A stretch of 64,000 nucleotides of DNA from Streptomyces sp. NBC_01197 (GCF_036010505.1 NZ_CP108570.1:16465-80464), one strand, 5' to 3'. Shown: positions 8,767 through 17,118, numbered from the stretch's first letter. Notes: a model not told the origin generated them from the letters alone. A program made the numbers and translations.

Positions 8767-9126
8767 ACCGTTGTCGGTGACGACGTACACCTTCCCGACG
8801 GTCTCGGAGACCAGGACGGGCAGGTCGGCGCCGCCGTGGTCGAGGACAGCGGCCGTCATCGTCATGGTGTAGCCGTCGGCGGGCTCGGCCGGGGCGAAGT
8901 CGGGACCCATCTGGATGACCTGGGAGGGGCCGCACCGGGCGTGGACGTAAACGACGTGGGTGTAGGTGCCGCCCGTGCGCACCACCATGTTCACGGTCCC
9001 GGTCAACGGCTGGCTGCAGAGGACGCACTGACCGCTGGTCAGGGAGACCTCGGCGGCGCGAGTGAGGCCCTCCGGACCGAGCAGGGCGCGCACCTCGGGG
9101 CTCATGTGCAGCTGCAGGTCAGCCAC
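8767..9126 (-). pseudogene. N-terminal half of the gene split by transposon A
   Basis: Starts at GTG 9126 (VADLQLHMSPEVRALLGPEGL) and runs to DLPVLVSETVGKVYVVTDNGP before entering the transposon end. Residues about 35-40 hold CVLC and a further Cys lies at YVHARC, so a metal site is likely. The rest of the protein is at 2068-2463. Translation probably couples to the leader peptide at 9119-9202, whose stop overlaps this start. As it stands it would read about ten extra residues into the transposon and stop. The family is not recognised. Confidence 0.75.
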
Positions 9127-9202
9127 GGGCGTGCTCCTGGTCGTGCTCGTCGCGGACGGCGGCGGTCGCGCGCAGCAGGGCGAAGTGGTCGGTGGTGCTC
9201 AT
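9119..9202 (-). CDS. 27-residue leader peptide overlapping the split gene
   Basis: ATG at 9202 behind GAGAGG encodes MSTTDHFALLRATAAVRDEHDQEHARG and stops at 9119-9121, eight bases inside the next gene. The ribosome site, spacing and overlap suggest a real small gene that couples translation of the interrupted gene. It has no known motif. Confidence 0.5.
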   Translation of the reverse strand: MSTTDHFALLRATAAVRDEHDQEHARG

Positions 9203-9224
9203 CGGTTCCTCTCAGTGCGGGGCA

Positions 9225-9261
9225 CGGCGGCCGGAGCCAGCTCGAATGGCTCCGGCCGCCG
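9225..9261 (-). terminator. Hairpin terminator with AGCCA-GCTCGAA-TGGCT core
   Basis: 15-bp perfect stem (9225-9239 with 9247-9261) and loop GCTCGAA, lying between the stop of the 9280-10455 gene and the leader peptide. The same apical core recurs in the hairpins at 38590 and 45248. Confidence 0.75.
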
Positions 9262-9279
9262 TGGTGTTCGGGTGTGGGG

Positions 9280-10455
9280 TCACGCCTGCTCGTGGCCGGT
9301 CTTCTCGCGCAGCTTGTGCACGGCCTGCCGTGACATGCGGGCCCGCCCGGCGATGTCGGAGTCGCTGTGGCCCCAGTCGATCGCCCGGCCCGCCAACTGC
9401 CGGCGCTCGGCGACGTACTTCTCCAGCCGGGCGACCTCGGCACCGACCACGGCGAGGCGGTCCCAGTCCTGCTCGCGCAGCCGGGCCCGGTGGCTGTAGG
9501 CGGCCTCCTTCGTGCCGAACAGGCGCACGCCCTGCTGCCCGGCGCGCATCTCCTCGCGCTCGATCCAGGTGTTCGTGGCGGCGTCGGTGGTCTCGGAGGT
9601 GATGCCGCTGGCGTCCAGAACCTTGTGCTCGACGTCCCAGTCGGCGAAATCCCGCGCCGGCCGGGGGTCTCCGTTCATCAGGACCGTGCGGTACCAGGAG
9701 CGCACGCCCAGCACCTGCAGGTACACGCCGCTGCCGTCCCGGTAGGGCGTGCCGAACACCTTCTTCACCTCCTGGTGCCAGTGCTCGTTCGCGCCGATGT
9801 AGCGGGTCTGGTACTCGCATTCCTCGGCCAGCTTGTCGAGGGACAGGCCCAGCATCTCGGGGCGGTAGACCTGGGGGAAGCGCTCGACGATGGCGGCGAA
9901 GTTCACCAGGTCGGCGTCGACCTCCGGCTGGGCGGCCTCGCGGTGACGGGAGGTGAGGCGGCACAGCTGGCGGCCGGCGCGGGCGGAGGCGACGGACCAG
10001 TCCAGCTCTCCCCCCGCCTCGAAGAAGCCGTCGAGCAGCTGTTGGGCGTACGGGGCGACCAGCTCCAACAGGGCGTTGGCGGCCTCGACGTCGAGGTACG
10101 GGTGACCGGTGAAGCCGCTGTCGACGGTCCAGCTCAGCAGCTCGGGGACCGGCTCGAACCACATGTGGCCGTCGCCCGGCAGGTAGAGCTTGCCCGGGTG
10201 CCAGCGCTTCCAGGTCTCGCGGGGGACGTCGTTGACGGCCCGCCACGCGGAGTTCCACGGCTCCCGGTGCTGGGTGCTCTCGTGCCAGCTCAGTTCGCCT
10301 GTGACGGTGTTCAGCAGGACGTGCTGGTAACTGCCCGGCGCGGGAGCGCCGTGGACCGGCTCGGAGGGGATCACCTCCGTCACAGGGATGACGGTGAGGC
10401 GCGGCGCCCGGCAGGTGGCCACCTCGACATGCGGCACGGAAACGGTCTCGTTCAT
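9280..10455 (-). CDS. Protein of unknown function with C-terminal HTH
   Basis: 391 residues from the ATG at 10455, which has GAGGAG nine bases upstream. The longer open frame (to 10572) would run through the promoter palindrome. Most of the protein has no motif I can name. The last 40 residues, AIDWGHSDSDIAGRARMSRQAVHKLREKTG, form a clear helix-turn-helix, so it probably binds DNA. An autoregulated plasmid maintenance or replication role is possible, but no Rep motif is visible. A palindromic promoter sits directly upstream. Confidence 0.8.
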   Translation of the reverse strand: MNETVSVPHVEVATCRAPRLTVIPVTEVIPSEPVHGAPAPGSYQHVLLNTVTGELSWHESTQHREPWNSAWRAVNDVPRETWKRWHPGKLYLPGDGHMWFEPVPELLSWTVDSGFTGHPYLDVEAANALLELVAPYAQQLLDGFFEAGGELDWSVASARAGRQLCRLTSRHREAAQPEVDADLVNFAAIVERFPQVYRPEMLGLSLDKLAEECEYQTRYIGANEHWHQEVKKVFGTPYRDGSGVYLQVLGVRSWYRTVLMNGDPRPARDFADWDVEHKVLDASGITSETTDAATNTWIEREEMRAGQQGVRLFGTKEAAYSHRARLREQDWDRLAVVGAEVARLEKYVAERRQLAGRAIDWGHSDSDIAGRARMSRQAVHKLREKTGHEQA

Positions 10456-10491
10456 CCAGTTTCTCCTCGCTGAGTTCGGTCTGACGTAAAC

Positions 10492-10531
10492 AGATTGACG
10501 GTGTTTCAGGTAAGTGTCAACCAGTTGACAC
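10492..10531 (-). promoter_or_regulatory. Promoter with overlapping 18-bp palindrome
   Basis: On the minus strand, TTGACA (10520-10515) and CAATCT (10497-10492) are 17 bp apart, a good -35/-10 pair for the 10455 gene. The -35 is embedded in the perfect palindrome GTGTCAAC-CA-GTTGACAC (10514-10531). A dimeric repressor bound here would block the -35 box. The HTH protein encoded just downstream is the obvious candidate. Confidence 0.7.
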
Positions 10532-10695
10532 AAGTTGGCCGAAAGTAATAACAAGCCCTGCGGTCGGCTCATCGGAGAAGGAAAACCAAAGAGAATCGAC
10601 TGGGGCCCGAGGGTGGTCAGGAGAGTTGGCCGACTGACCGAATAGGGAACGTCTGTTCGGGCCTAAAGGACTTCGCTTCGCTCAGACTGGACAAG

Positions 10696-10769
10696 CTTTG
10701 GGGCCCGATCAGGCTCTCCTGTCCTTCAACCGCAACTCCGGTGGGACCGGGCCTGATCGGGCCCCAAAG
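10696..10769. repeat. Inverted repeat, 19-bp perfect arms
   Basis: 10696-10714 (CTTTGGGGCCCGATCAGGC) is the exact complement of 10751-10769. The 36-nt interior can fold further. It is the longest perfect stem in the region. Confidence 0.8.
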
Positions 10770-10849
10770 CGCGGGATAAGGAGCTTCGCACGTTCCTTTT
10801 CACGGCCTCCGGCCGAAAGGCTTGGACGAGTAAACTCGGCTGTTCTTTT

Positions 10850-10904
10850 CGCTCCACCCGCGCACCCTCCGCGATGCTCCGGGTGCTCTGGCTCGGGTGG
10901 AGCG
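10850..10904. repeat. Nested hairpin
   Basis: Outer arms CGCTCCACCCG (10850-10860) and CGGGTGGAGCG (10894-10904) enclose an inner GCACCC/GGGTGC stem. A two-tier fold like this is more typical of an RNA element than of a simple operator. Confidence 0.7.
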
Positions 10905-10911
10905 GAGACCC

Positions 10912-10970
10912 CCCCCTAGTGAAACGACAGAGGGTTCCCCGTAGGGGTTCTGCCGTCTCACTAGGAGGGG
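10912..10970. repeat. Imperfect long hairpin with AGTGARACG arms
   Basis: About 20-bp arms with three mismatches: CTAGTGAAACGACAG on the left and the complement of CTAGTGAGACGGCAG on the right. The mismatched positions are mostly purine transitions that keep G-U pairing in RNA. The 9-mer AGTGAGACG is also present in the repeats at 54 kb. Confidence 0.6.
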
Positions 10971-11845
10971 ATCGGGTTGGAGAACTGGTTCTCCGGTACG
11001 CCCATACACGGTATGGAAGCTTTCGATCGGGCCACGGATGTTGTCACGCTCGCCCTGGGACCGGGATATGCAGTCAGCGCTGAGAGGTCGTGTCTCTGGG
11101 GGATCTGCTCCCCCACCGGCTCGGGTCCACCTTGTTCGCCACGGGGATCACTCCCCGGGCAAGGCCGGCCTCGGCTGCTGCTCGATTCACCATTTAGCGT
11201 CTACAGAGCCCCTACGTGCCCGATCAGCGGGTCACGCCTGAGCGCCTCTGCCTCATACTCCCGGTGGCTATGGCCGGGGTCGGTCTTGATATCGCGGACC
11301 GTTCTCAACCGCGGGCTGGATCCGGACTCCCTGCGCTCGCCACGCGCTGGGCCTCGGGCCGGTTTCCTGGGACCGGTCTCCCATGGGTGCTGTCACGATC
11401 CCGCGCCACCTGTGGCGGGCCCGCGTCCTGCTACGACTGGGCGCCCAGGAACGGCGGGGCTCGGGCCGGTGTGTCGGCTTGCGCCGCAATGGAGTCGACT
11501 TGTCGGTTGGGTGAGTCACCCTCGACACGTCGTCCTCCGATGCCAGCGCAGCGGCTGTCCGCTACGATGAGCGGTACCTCCTCCTGGAGTCACAAGACAA
11601 CAAAGAGCCGGACCCCCCTCGCAGGGGGCCTGTCGCTTCTGAAGGGCCTACGCCGAAGGGCGGGCCCGGTCTTGGGGTTTCTGGGGAGTAGCACCTCCTG
11701 TTCGTTCGTGTGTGTCGCTGGACTGGTAATCCGGCGGCGGGGCGGACTGGGTGGTGGTCTGTCAGACGGCTTTGGTCGGCCACCTGACGGTTTTGCGAAG
11801 GACGTACAGAGCGGGTTTGGTCGCCATTGCTCTGCGGTCCGCCGA

Positions 11846-11886
11846 GAACGCCAGCCCTGGTGGTAAGCCAGGGCTTCTTGGCGTTC
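11846..11886. terminator. Nested hairpin at the right edge of the structured region
   Basis: Outer GAACGCC/GGCGTTC and inner AGCCCTGG/CCAGGGCT stems form a stable two-part hairpin 20 bp downstream of the stop (minus strand) of the 11906 gene. It could end that gene's transcript or a rightward RNA. Confidence 0.5.
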
Positions 11887-11905
11887 CCGGAGTCTTACGG
11901 GTTGT

Positions 11906-12214
11906 TCAACCGGTCAGCGGTAACTGCGCCGCTTCTCCGGCCTGGTCTTCGGTCTCGGTCTCCGGCGCCCACAACGGCACGCCGTTTTCGTCGACCTGGT
12001 CCCGGCGGATCAGCTCCGCCACGTACCGTCCCATCGTCATGCCGAGCGCTCGGGCGTTCTGAAATGCCGTTGCGTGGATCTCGACTGGGACAAGGGGGGA
12101 CAAACGAACCAGTTTGTCCTTGGACTTCGCGTCAGGCGTCGGCGGGATGTACTCCCGCTCGCGCGTGCTTCGACTTCCGTAGGGCCGGGCCATGATCGAA
12201 TCATGCCATGACAT
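11906..12214 (-). CDS. Small ribbon-helix-helix-like protein
   Basis: 102 residues from the ATG at 12214; an internal ATG seven codons in (12193) is also possible, and neither has a good Shine-Dalgarno. The centre, DKLVRLSPLVPVEIHATAFQNARALGMTMGRYVAELIRRDQ, looks like a beta-strand followed by two helices, as in CopG/Arc-type plasmid regulators. These are copy-number or toxin-antitoxin repressors acting as dimers on short palindromes, and one such palindrome (12201-12211) overlaps its start. The assignment is by pattern only. Confidence 0.65.
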   Translation of the reverse strand: MSWHDSIMARPYGSRSTREREYIPPTPDAKSKDKLVRLSPLVPVEIHATAFQNARALGMTMGRYVAELIRRDQVDENGVPLWAPETETEDQAGEAAQLPLTG

Positions 12215-12230
12215 CGATTCATGTACGTAC
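12201..12230. promoter_or_regulatory. Candidate operator at the RHH-like gene start
   Basis: TCATG-C-CATGA (12201-12211) is a perfect palindrome overlapping the first codons of the small regulator, with GTACGTAC (12223-12230) and a GAATC/GATTC pair around it. Position and symmetry fit autoregulation. Confidence 0.45.
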
Positions 12231-12577
12231 CCTGTTGGGCGTGTTGCGGAAGATTTCTCTGGCCTCTGTTGTTCATTTCTGATGCGGTCTCACGTACAGC
12301 CGCAGCTCAGAGGCTCTCTGAAGCGGTGTGAGCATCCTGCAGATTTTCCACCCTCACGGATGAAGTCCTGACGCTCTCCGCTCTCCTGGTGCGGCCTGAG
12401 GGGGCATCGGCCGCAAGTGGAGACTCGTCAACCCCATGTGCGTGGGGGCAGTTCGGTGATCTGTCTTCTTGAAGGTGGTTGCCCGGACCTCCTCTGCCTG
12501 GCTCGAAGGAGGATCGGCGGCCGCGGCCTGGTGCACGCCCTACGCTGGCGGGTACATCCCTGGGTGAGGGGGCTCAA
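12215..12577. other. Intergenic region, nothing assigned
   Basis: About 360 bp between the divergent RHH-like and XRE genes. Apart from the palindromes at its left edge and GAGGGG upstream of the XRE start, I see no gene or strong structure. Confidence 0.4.
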
Positions 12578-13801
12578 ATGCCTGATGAGAACACGCAGAT
12601 GACGGTCGACGGTGAGCTGCTGCGGGGCCGCCGGGAGCACCAGGGGCTGTCCCGGGAGGTGTTGGGCGGCCTGGTGGCCCGGAGTTCGGACTGGGTGAAA
12701 AAGGTTGAGCGTGGCGACCGCACGGTGCGCTCGCTGGCGATGATCGTGCGTCTTGCCCGGGTGCTGGGCTGTCGGGACGTCAACGAGTTGACTCGCGCGG
12801 ACGTGTCTGTGCCGATTCTCGATGGCGGACGAGTGAGCCACCCCGGAGTCGCCGGGCTCCGCTCGGCGGTTCACGCACCCCTGTTCGCTGCGGCCGGCAC
12901 ACCTGAGGACGTCGGAGAGCTCTCAGGCCGGGTTCGGCAGGCGTGGGACGTCTGGCACCGGGCCAGGGACCAGCGCACGGCAACCGCGTCTGTACTGCCG
13001 GGGCTGATCGCGGCCGGGCATGCGACGGTGCGTGCGGCTGAGGGCCCGGAGAAGCGCAGGGCCTCGGTGATCCTGTCGGAGACGTACGCCCTCGCGCAGC
13101 AGTACGCGGCCCACTTGGTGGAGCCAGAGCTGTACTGGGTGATCGTGGACCGGGCCCGGATGGCGGCCGAGCAGGCGGACGATCCGGTCGCCCTCGCCTC
13201 AGCAGCCTGGATCGTCGGCAACGGGCTGCGGGTGGCCGGCCACACCGAAGAGGCCCTGTGCATGGTCGCCGACGCGGCCGACACCCTCCGCCCCCAGCTG
13301 GAGGGCGGCTCAGACCGTCTGCGCGGAATGTTCGGCTCGCTGTGCCTGCACGCCGCGGTGACAGCGGCGCAAGACGGCCGGGACGGTGACGCCTGGCGCT
13401 GGCACGGGGAGGCTGACCGGACCGCGACCAAGCTGGGCCGGTACACGCACCCGTGGACCATGTTCGGTACGGGCAACGTGACCGTGCACGCGGTAACCAT
13501 CGGCGCAGACCTGCGCACGCCAGGGATCGCGCTGCAGCAGCTGGCGGACACGGACCCGGCCTCGATCCCCTCCGTCGAGCGCCGGTCTCGGCTGTTCCTG
13601 GACGCGGCCAAGGCTGAACACGTCCGTAAGGAGAAGGCGAGCGCGCTGCAGTACCTGCGCCTCGCGTACGACACCTCACCCGAGGCAGTGCGGTACGTGC
13701 CCTCGGGCCGGGCGCTCGCGGTGGACCTGGACCGGACGTCGACCGGCGCGCTCTCCTACACCGCCCACCAGCTCGCCGAGGACATCGGCGTCGCTGCCTG
13801 A
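12578..13801 (+). CDS. XRE-family regulator with long helical C-terminus
   Basis: 407 residues from ATG 12578 behind GAGGGG. The HTH_3 domain lies at about 9-66: LLRGRREHQGLSREVLGGLVARSSDWVKKVERGDRT. The remainder is Ala/Arg-rich helical repeats resembling TPR, ending YTAHQLAEDIGVAA. Streptomyces encode many such proteins, often beside small co-regulated genes, and their signals are mostly unknown. It is separated from the three small genes downstream by a strong terminator, so it is probably its own transcript. Confidence 0.88.
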   Translation: MPDENTQMTVDGELLRGRREHQGLSREVLGGLVARSSDWVKKVERGDRTVRSLAMIVRLARVLGCRDVNELTRADVSVPILDGGRVSHPGVAGLRSAVHAPLFAAAGTPEDVGELSGRVRQAWDVWHRARDQRTATASVLPGLIAAGHATVRAAEGPEKRRASVILSETYALAQQYAAHLVEPELYWVIVDRARMAAEQADDPVALASAAWIVGNGLRVAGHTEEALCMVADAADTLRPQLEGGSDRLRGMFGSLCLHAAVTAAQDGRDGDAWRWHGEADRTATKLGRYTHPWTMFGTGNVTVHAVTIGADLRTPGIALQQLADTDPASIPSVERRSRLFLDAAKAEHVRKEKASALQYLRLAYDTSPEAVRYVPSGRALAVDLDRTSTGALSYTAHQLAEDIGVAA

Positions 13802-13832
13802 CCTGCTCATCCTCCGCACGGGGGACGGCAAC

Positions 13833-13876
13833 GGGGACAGTCTGTCCCCCTCCAACCGGAGGGACAGACTGTCCCC
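13833..13876 (+). terminator. Strong hairpin after the XRE gene
   Basis: GGGGACAGTCTGTCCC (13833-13848) pairs with its complement at 13861-13876 around a short loop; each arm is itself palindromic. It follows the XRE stop by about 30 bp. Confidence 0.75.
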
Positions 13877-13909
13877 TGACTGCGTATCAGGTCACTTTAC
13901 GGTCGCTTC

Positions 13910-14146
13910 ATGGCGGAACTGGAGTACTTCGAAGCAGACGAATTGCCTGCTGATCTACAGAAAAGGGTTTTCCGCGACCGGAACGAACTGCGGTGGAAGT
14001 TGGCCGCGCTGGTCGTCTACAGCGACCGGGAGTCCGGCAGGAGCACTGAGCGGGTTGCATTCCTGCGGCGGGAGGACTCCAGCGGCGGCCTGGAGTGGGA
14101 GATCCCACTGACCAGCCTGTACAAGACGGCGGAGGTAGAGCGGTGA
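13910..14146 (+). CDS. Small protein of unknown function (first of three coupled genes)
   Basis: 78 residues, MAELEYFEADELPADLQKRVFRDRNELRWK..., acidic at the start with a conserved-looking EWEIPLTSLYKT end. No signal peptide or membrane segment. The stop overlaps the next start (GTGA at 14143-14146), so translation is coupled. The family is not recognised. Confidence 0.7.
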   Translation: MAELEYFEADELPADLQKRVFRDRNELRWKLAALVVYSDRESGRSTERVAFLRREDSSGGLEWEIPLTSLYKTAEVER

Positions 14147-14406
14147 CGATGACAGCAAAGGAACTGGCCCAGCGCGGCAAGCTGGACCTGCAAGCCCTGC
14201 GGGCGGGAGACGTGGCCGTGGCGGGTCTCAAAGAGGCGCTTGCCCGGGTCGGCATCGTCATTCCGTCGCTGCAGGCCGGGTTTCCGGTGAACGGAAGCGG
14301 GCGGGTCGAGCTGGGCGGGTGCAACGCCGGAACGGCCACGCGTCTGGCGGAGGTCATCAACGCAGCCGCCGACTCGGTGCCCGAACTCCGGGTCACCACC
14401 CCGTGA
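14143..14406 (+). CDS. Small protein of unknown function (second of three)
   Basis: 87 residues from GTG 14143: VTMTAKELAQRGKLDLQALRAGDVAVAGLKEALARVGIV... It has mixed helix and strand and a GCNAGTATRLAEVINAAAD helix near the end. It is joined to both neighbours by GTGA overlaps. No known motif; perhaps a small regulatory or structural partner of the flanking products. Confidence 0.65.
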   Translation: MTMTAKELAQRGKLDLQALRAGDVAVAGLKEALARVGIVIPSLQAGFPVNGSGRVELGGCNAGTATRLAEVINAAADSVPELRVTTP

Positions 14407-14621
14407 GCGCCGGCGCCGTGGCCAGCTCCCCACGCGTCGCCGCGACCGTACGCTCGGGGGACATCGTCCACCTGGACGACGGGACCACTCACACAGTGCA
14501 AGGCGCCCCTTCCTCGACGGCCTCCGCCATAGGGGGGCTGACCCTGCTCTTTCGATTCAGGGACGGCAGCGCCCTCCGAGTCAGCGCCGGCGCCCGACTC
14601 AACGTCGAGCGGCCCAAGTAG
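14403..14621 (+). CDS. Small protein of unknown function (third of three)
   Basis: 72 residues from GTG 14403. It is predicted beta-rich (ATVRSGDIVHLDDGTTHTV, LTLLFRFRDGSALRV) and ends ARLNVERPK. It ends the three-gene operon and is followed by two hairpin terminators. A small beta-barrel or DNA/RNA-binding fold is possible; the function is unknown. Confidence 0.65.
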   Translation: MSAGAVASSPRVAATVRSGDIVHLDDGTTHTVQGAPSSTASAIGGLTLLFRFRDGSALRVSAGARLNVERPK

Positions 14622-14625
14622 ACCC

Positions 14626-14657
14626 GCCTTGTGCCCTCCCCCCGTGGGGCACAAGGC
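14626..14657 (+). terminator. Hairpin terminator 1
   Basis: GCCTTGTGCCC (14626-14636) pairs with GGGCACAAGGC (14647-14657), immediately after the stop at 14621. Confidence 0.8.
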
Positions 14658-14661
14658 GTCG

Positions 14662-14696
14662 CGAGCCCCTGCCCGGGTAGGCCCGGCAGGGGCTCG
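14662..14696 (+). terminator. Hairpin terminator 2
   Basis: CGAGCCCCTGCC (14662-14673) pairs with GGCAGGGGCTCG (14685-14696). It follows terminator 1 directly and precedes the left end of transposon B. Confidence 0.8.
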
Positions 14697-14729
14697 CCCG
14701 TACTCCACCCTGCGCGGTGCGGTCGCGGC

Positions 14730-14767
14730 GGCCCTGTTCTCCCGAAGCTGCCGCGAAGTGACAAGTA
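14730..14767 (+). repeat. Left terminal inverted repeat of transposon B
   Basis: 38 bp starting GGCCCTGTTCTCCCGAAGC, identical to the complement of 26452-26489. The resolvase stop codon lies three bases inside. Confidence 0.95.
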
Positions 14768-14769
14768 AC

Positions 14770-15777
14770 TCAGCGTGTTGTTAGGGCCTTGACTTCTGTG
14801 CGAGGTTCAGGAACCTCGCCGCCGGTGAGGGCGGCGAAGTCGGCGCGGGCCTGTTCGACCGCTTCCGGGTACGCCGCCCGTTTCTCGTGCTCGGCGAGTG
14901 CACGGTAGATGCTGGCGACGGACGGGCTCTGCCCTTTGCGCTTGCCGGTGGGGATGATCAGGTCGGGCTGGATCTGCTCGACGGACTCGCCGTTCGCCCG
15001 CCTGCGGAGCACGGTGTGCAGCATGTCCTCGGTGATGACTGGCGGCCGGCCGCCGTACTTGCCCTTGCGTGCCGCGGTGTCGAGCCCTTCCAGGGTCGAC
15101 TCCCGGATGTTCTCCCGCTCGGTCTCTGCCATCGCGGCGAAGAACGCGAAGAGCAGCTTCCCCGGACCGGTGGGGTCGTAGATGCCGGGCAGGGGTCCGG
15201 CCAGCATCTCCAGTACCAGGCCGTGCGCGGTGAGGTGGTCGGCGAGTGCTGTCAGCTCGGCGGCGTCCCGGCCGAGCCGCTTCATCTCGTAGACGGTGAA
15301 GATGACCCGGCAGTGCGGGGCGTGCGCTTTGACCTCCCGTGCGGTCCGCAGTGCCTCCTCGAACTTCGGGCGGACGCGGACGCGGGTGCTGATCTTCTCG
15401 CTGAAGATCTTGTCGCGGGGGATGCCGTGCTTGCTGAGCGCGTCGAGCTGGGAGTCGAGTTCCTGCCCGAGGGTCGAGCATCTCGCGTACCCGATGCGGA
15501 TGTCCGCGCTCGGCAGGTCCGGGTCGATCGGCGCCGGCGGCGGGGTGCCCGGCCGCCACGGCCGGCCCGGTCCGCGGTCGGCGGGGGTCGGCACCCGCAG
15601 CGCCTTCTTCAGCCGGGGCACCGTGGTGAAGCGGCGGGTGTGGTAGGCGGAGGCGACCGCGCCGCCGCGCGAGCGGCACGGCGAGCCGGGCTGCGCGCCG
15701 CACTTCGGACAGGTGTGCTGCTCGACGTCGTCGGCGTCCGACCGGTCGGCCGGGGAGGGCTGCTGAGGGTCCGTCAC
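14770..15777 (-). CDS. tnpR: Serine resolvase with N-terminal zinc-finger-like extension
   Basis: About 335 residues. The catalytic domain begins DIRIGYARCSTLGQELDSQ (about residue 92), with the Ser nucleophile in RCST, and continues with the usual EMKRLGRDAAEL and MAETERENI motifs. An HTH region follows (VEQIQPDL... SVASIYRAL). Unusually, about 90 residues precede it and contain CPKCGAQPGSPC with a nearby His (AYHTRRF), a probable zinc site. The start is uncertain: GTG 15777 is chosen; TTG 15801 is also open. The putative res lies just upstream. Confidence 0.9.
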   Translation of the reverse strand: MTDPQQPSPADRSDADDVEQHTCPKCGAQPGSPCRSRGGAVASAYHTRRFTTVPRLKKALRVPTPADRGPGRPWRPGTPPPAPIDPDLPSADIRIGYARCSTLGQELDSQLDALSKHGIPRDKIFSEKISTRVRVRPKFEEALRTAREVKAHAPHCRVIFTVYEMKRLGRDAAELTALADHLTAHGLVLEMLAGPLPGIYDPTGPGKLLFAFFAAMAETERENIRESTLEGLDTAARKGKYGGRPPVITEDMLHTVLRRRANGESVEQIQPDLIIPTGKRKGQSPSVASIYRALAEHEKRAAYPEAVEQARADFAALTGGEVPEPRTEVKALTTR

Positions 15778-15802
15778 GGCCCGGATTTTCGCACAAAGCA
15801 AG

Positions 15803-15921
15803 TCTCAGAAGGGGGCCCGTCCCGCTTTTGAGTGAGAACGGGTTCCGAGAACGAATCCGGGTCCGGTGGGGGTTCGGCGACCCGTGATTGATCTTGCTCG
15901 CGCAGAGGACCGTTTCTGAGA
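15803..15921. other. Putative res site of transposon B
   Basis: Directly upstream of the resolvase, TCTCAGAA (15803-15810) and TTCTGAGA (15914-15921) are inverted to each other, with related TGAGTGAGAAC and TTCCGAGAAC between. Multiple imperfect half-sites over about 120 bp are what a resolvase site should look like. Confidence 0.6.
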
Positions 15922-16050
15922 AGCGATCATCGCCGCACACGCGGCCGAAGCCCGCTCGCCCAGCCGAAGAACAGCCGGGCTCAGTCCGGCAGTGTCAAAA
16001 CTTCTGACAGTAGGACCGGTTTCCTGGTCCGCTCCTGCTCGGACCCCGAG

Positions 16051-16488
<438 letters not shown>

Positions 16489-16737
16489 GCCGTGGCACCC
16501 GATCACGCGTCCGGCTGGTCGGGTGGGGTGCCGATCAGCATGAGGCGGCTCAGCCAGCAGCACGATGGCGGGGAGTCCGCCGGGCTGACCGGCAGGCTGG
16601 TGGCGACGGCGGCCTGCATCTCGGATGCCGGCACGGTGGCTGCGGCGATGGCGAGGAAGTCTCCGCCGGGCGAGGGAGAGGGAACATAGCGTGTGCCCTT
16701 ATGGTGGCCGTGTCTCCGAGCGGATGCGGGAACGGTG

Positions 16738-17118
16738 ATGAAGCGAGCAGCAGCACAGAGGCCGGCACACGCCGGTTTTCGTGGTGCGCTGGCTCTGCTT
16801 GTGGCCGTGGTGGCGCTGCTGTGCGTCTTTGGGCACGCAGAGCGTGGCGGGCCGGGCACGCCCCCGTCCGTCGCGCAGCAGGTGCATGCGCCTATCGCCG
16901 CTGAGGGGCCCGGTGGGACAGCGGCGCCGTGCGGCAAGAAGGTGATCGCCGATCACAGCGCGCAGCGGGCAGAGAGTGTGTCGTCGACGGCTTCGTGCCC
17001 CGGTCCCGCAGCGCTTCACACCGCCCCTGCGCCGCCCCTGTCACAGCACTGTGGGATGCTGTCGGGCGGCCCGGCTCCGCCGCCGCCAACGACGCTTCAC
17101 TCCGTTCTGCGGATTTAG
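16738..17118 (+). CDS. DUF6153-like small membrane/secreted protein
   Basis: 126 residues from ATG 16738. One hydrophobic helix near the N-terminus (GALALLVAVVALLCVFGH, about 14-31) is followed by a low-complexity Ala/Pro/Ser region with four Cys (APCGKK, SCPG, QHCGM). This is the pattern of DUF6153 proteins, found in actinobacteria beside metal or redox genes and of unknown function. It precedes the CPVC protein and may be anchored outside the membrane. No strong ribosome site is seen. Confidence 0.6.
   Translation: MKRAAAQRPAHAGFRGALALLVAVVALLCVFGHAERGGPGTPPSVAQQVHAPIAAEGPGGTAAPCGKKVIADHSAQRAESVSSTASCPGPAALHTAPAPPLSQHCGMLSGGPAPPPPTTLHSVLRI

Larger units (their letters stand above)
10532..11905. 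other. About 1.35-kb region dense in inverted repeats, no convincing gene
   Basis: No frame shows a start with ribosome site plus sustained third-position G/C bias. Instead there are at least eleven hairpins or palindromes: 10696-10769, 10850-10904, 10912-10970, 10979-10994, 11002-11016, 11098-11114, 11142-11157, 11162-11171, 11404-11417, 11437-11448, 11614-11628 and 11846-11886. The arrangement would fit a large structured RNA, a replication origin or a leading-strand region. I looked for tRNA D- and T-arm signatures and found none convincing. Confidence 0.55.

Noticed and set aside
10532..11905. tRNA array in the structured region
   Set aside because: Several stems and one D-arm-like stretch (near 10676-10695) suggested tRNAs, but no complete cloverleaf with T-loop and 3' acceptor pairing could be built on either strand.
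16503..16737. Minus-strand frame encoding VPSPSPGGDFLAIAAATVPASEMQAAVATSLPVSPADSP
   Set aside because: It reads plausibly but has no start with ribosome site and overlaps the csoR-DUF6153 spacer; possibly a gene remnant, not supported.
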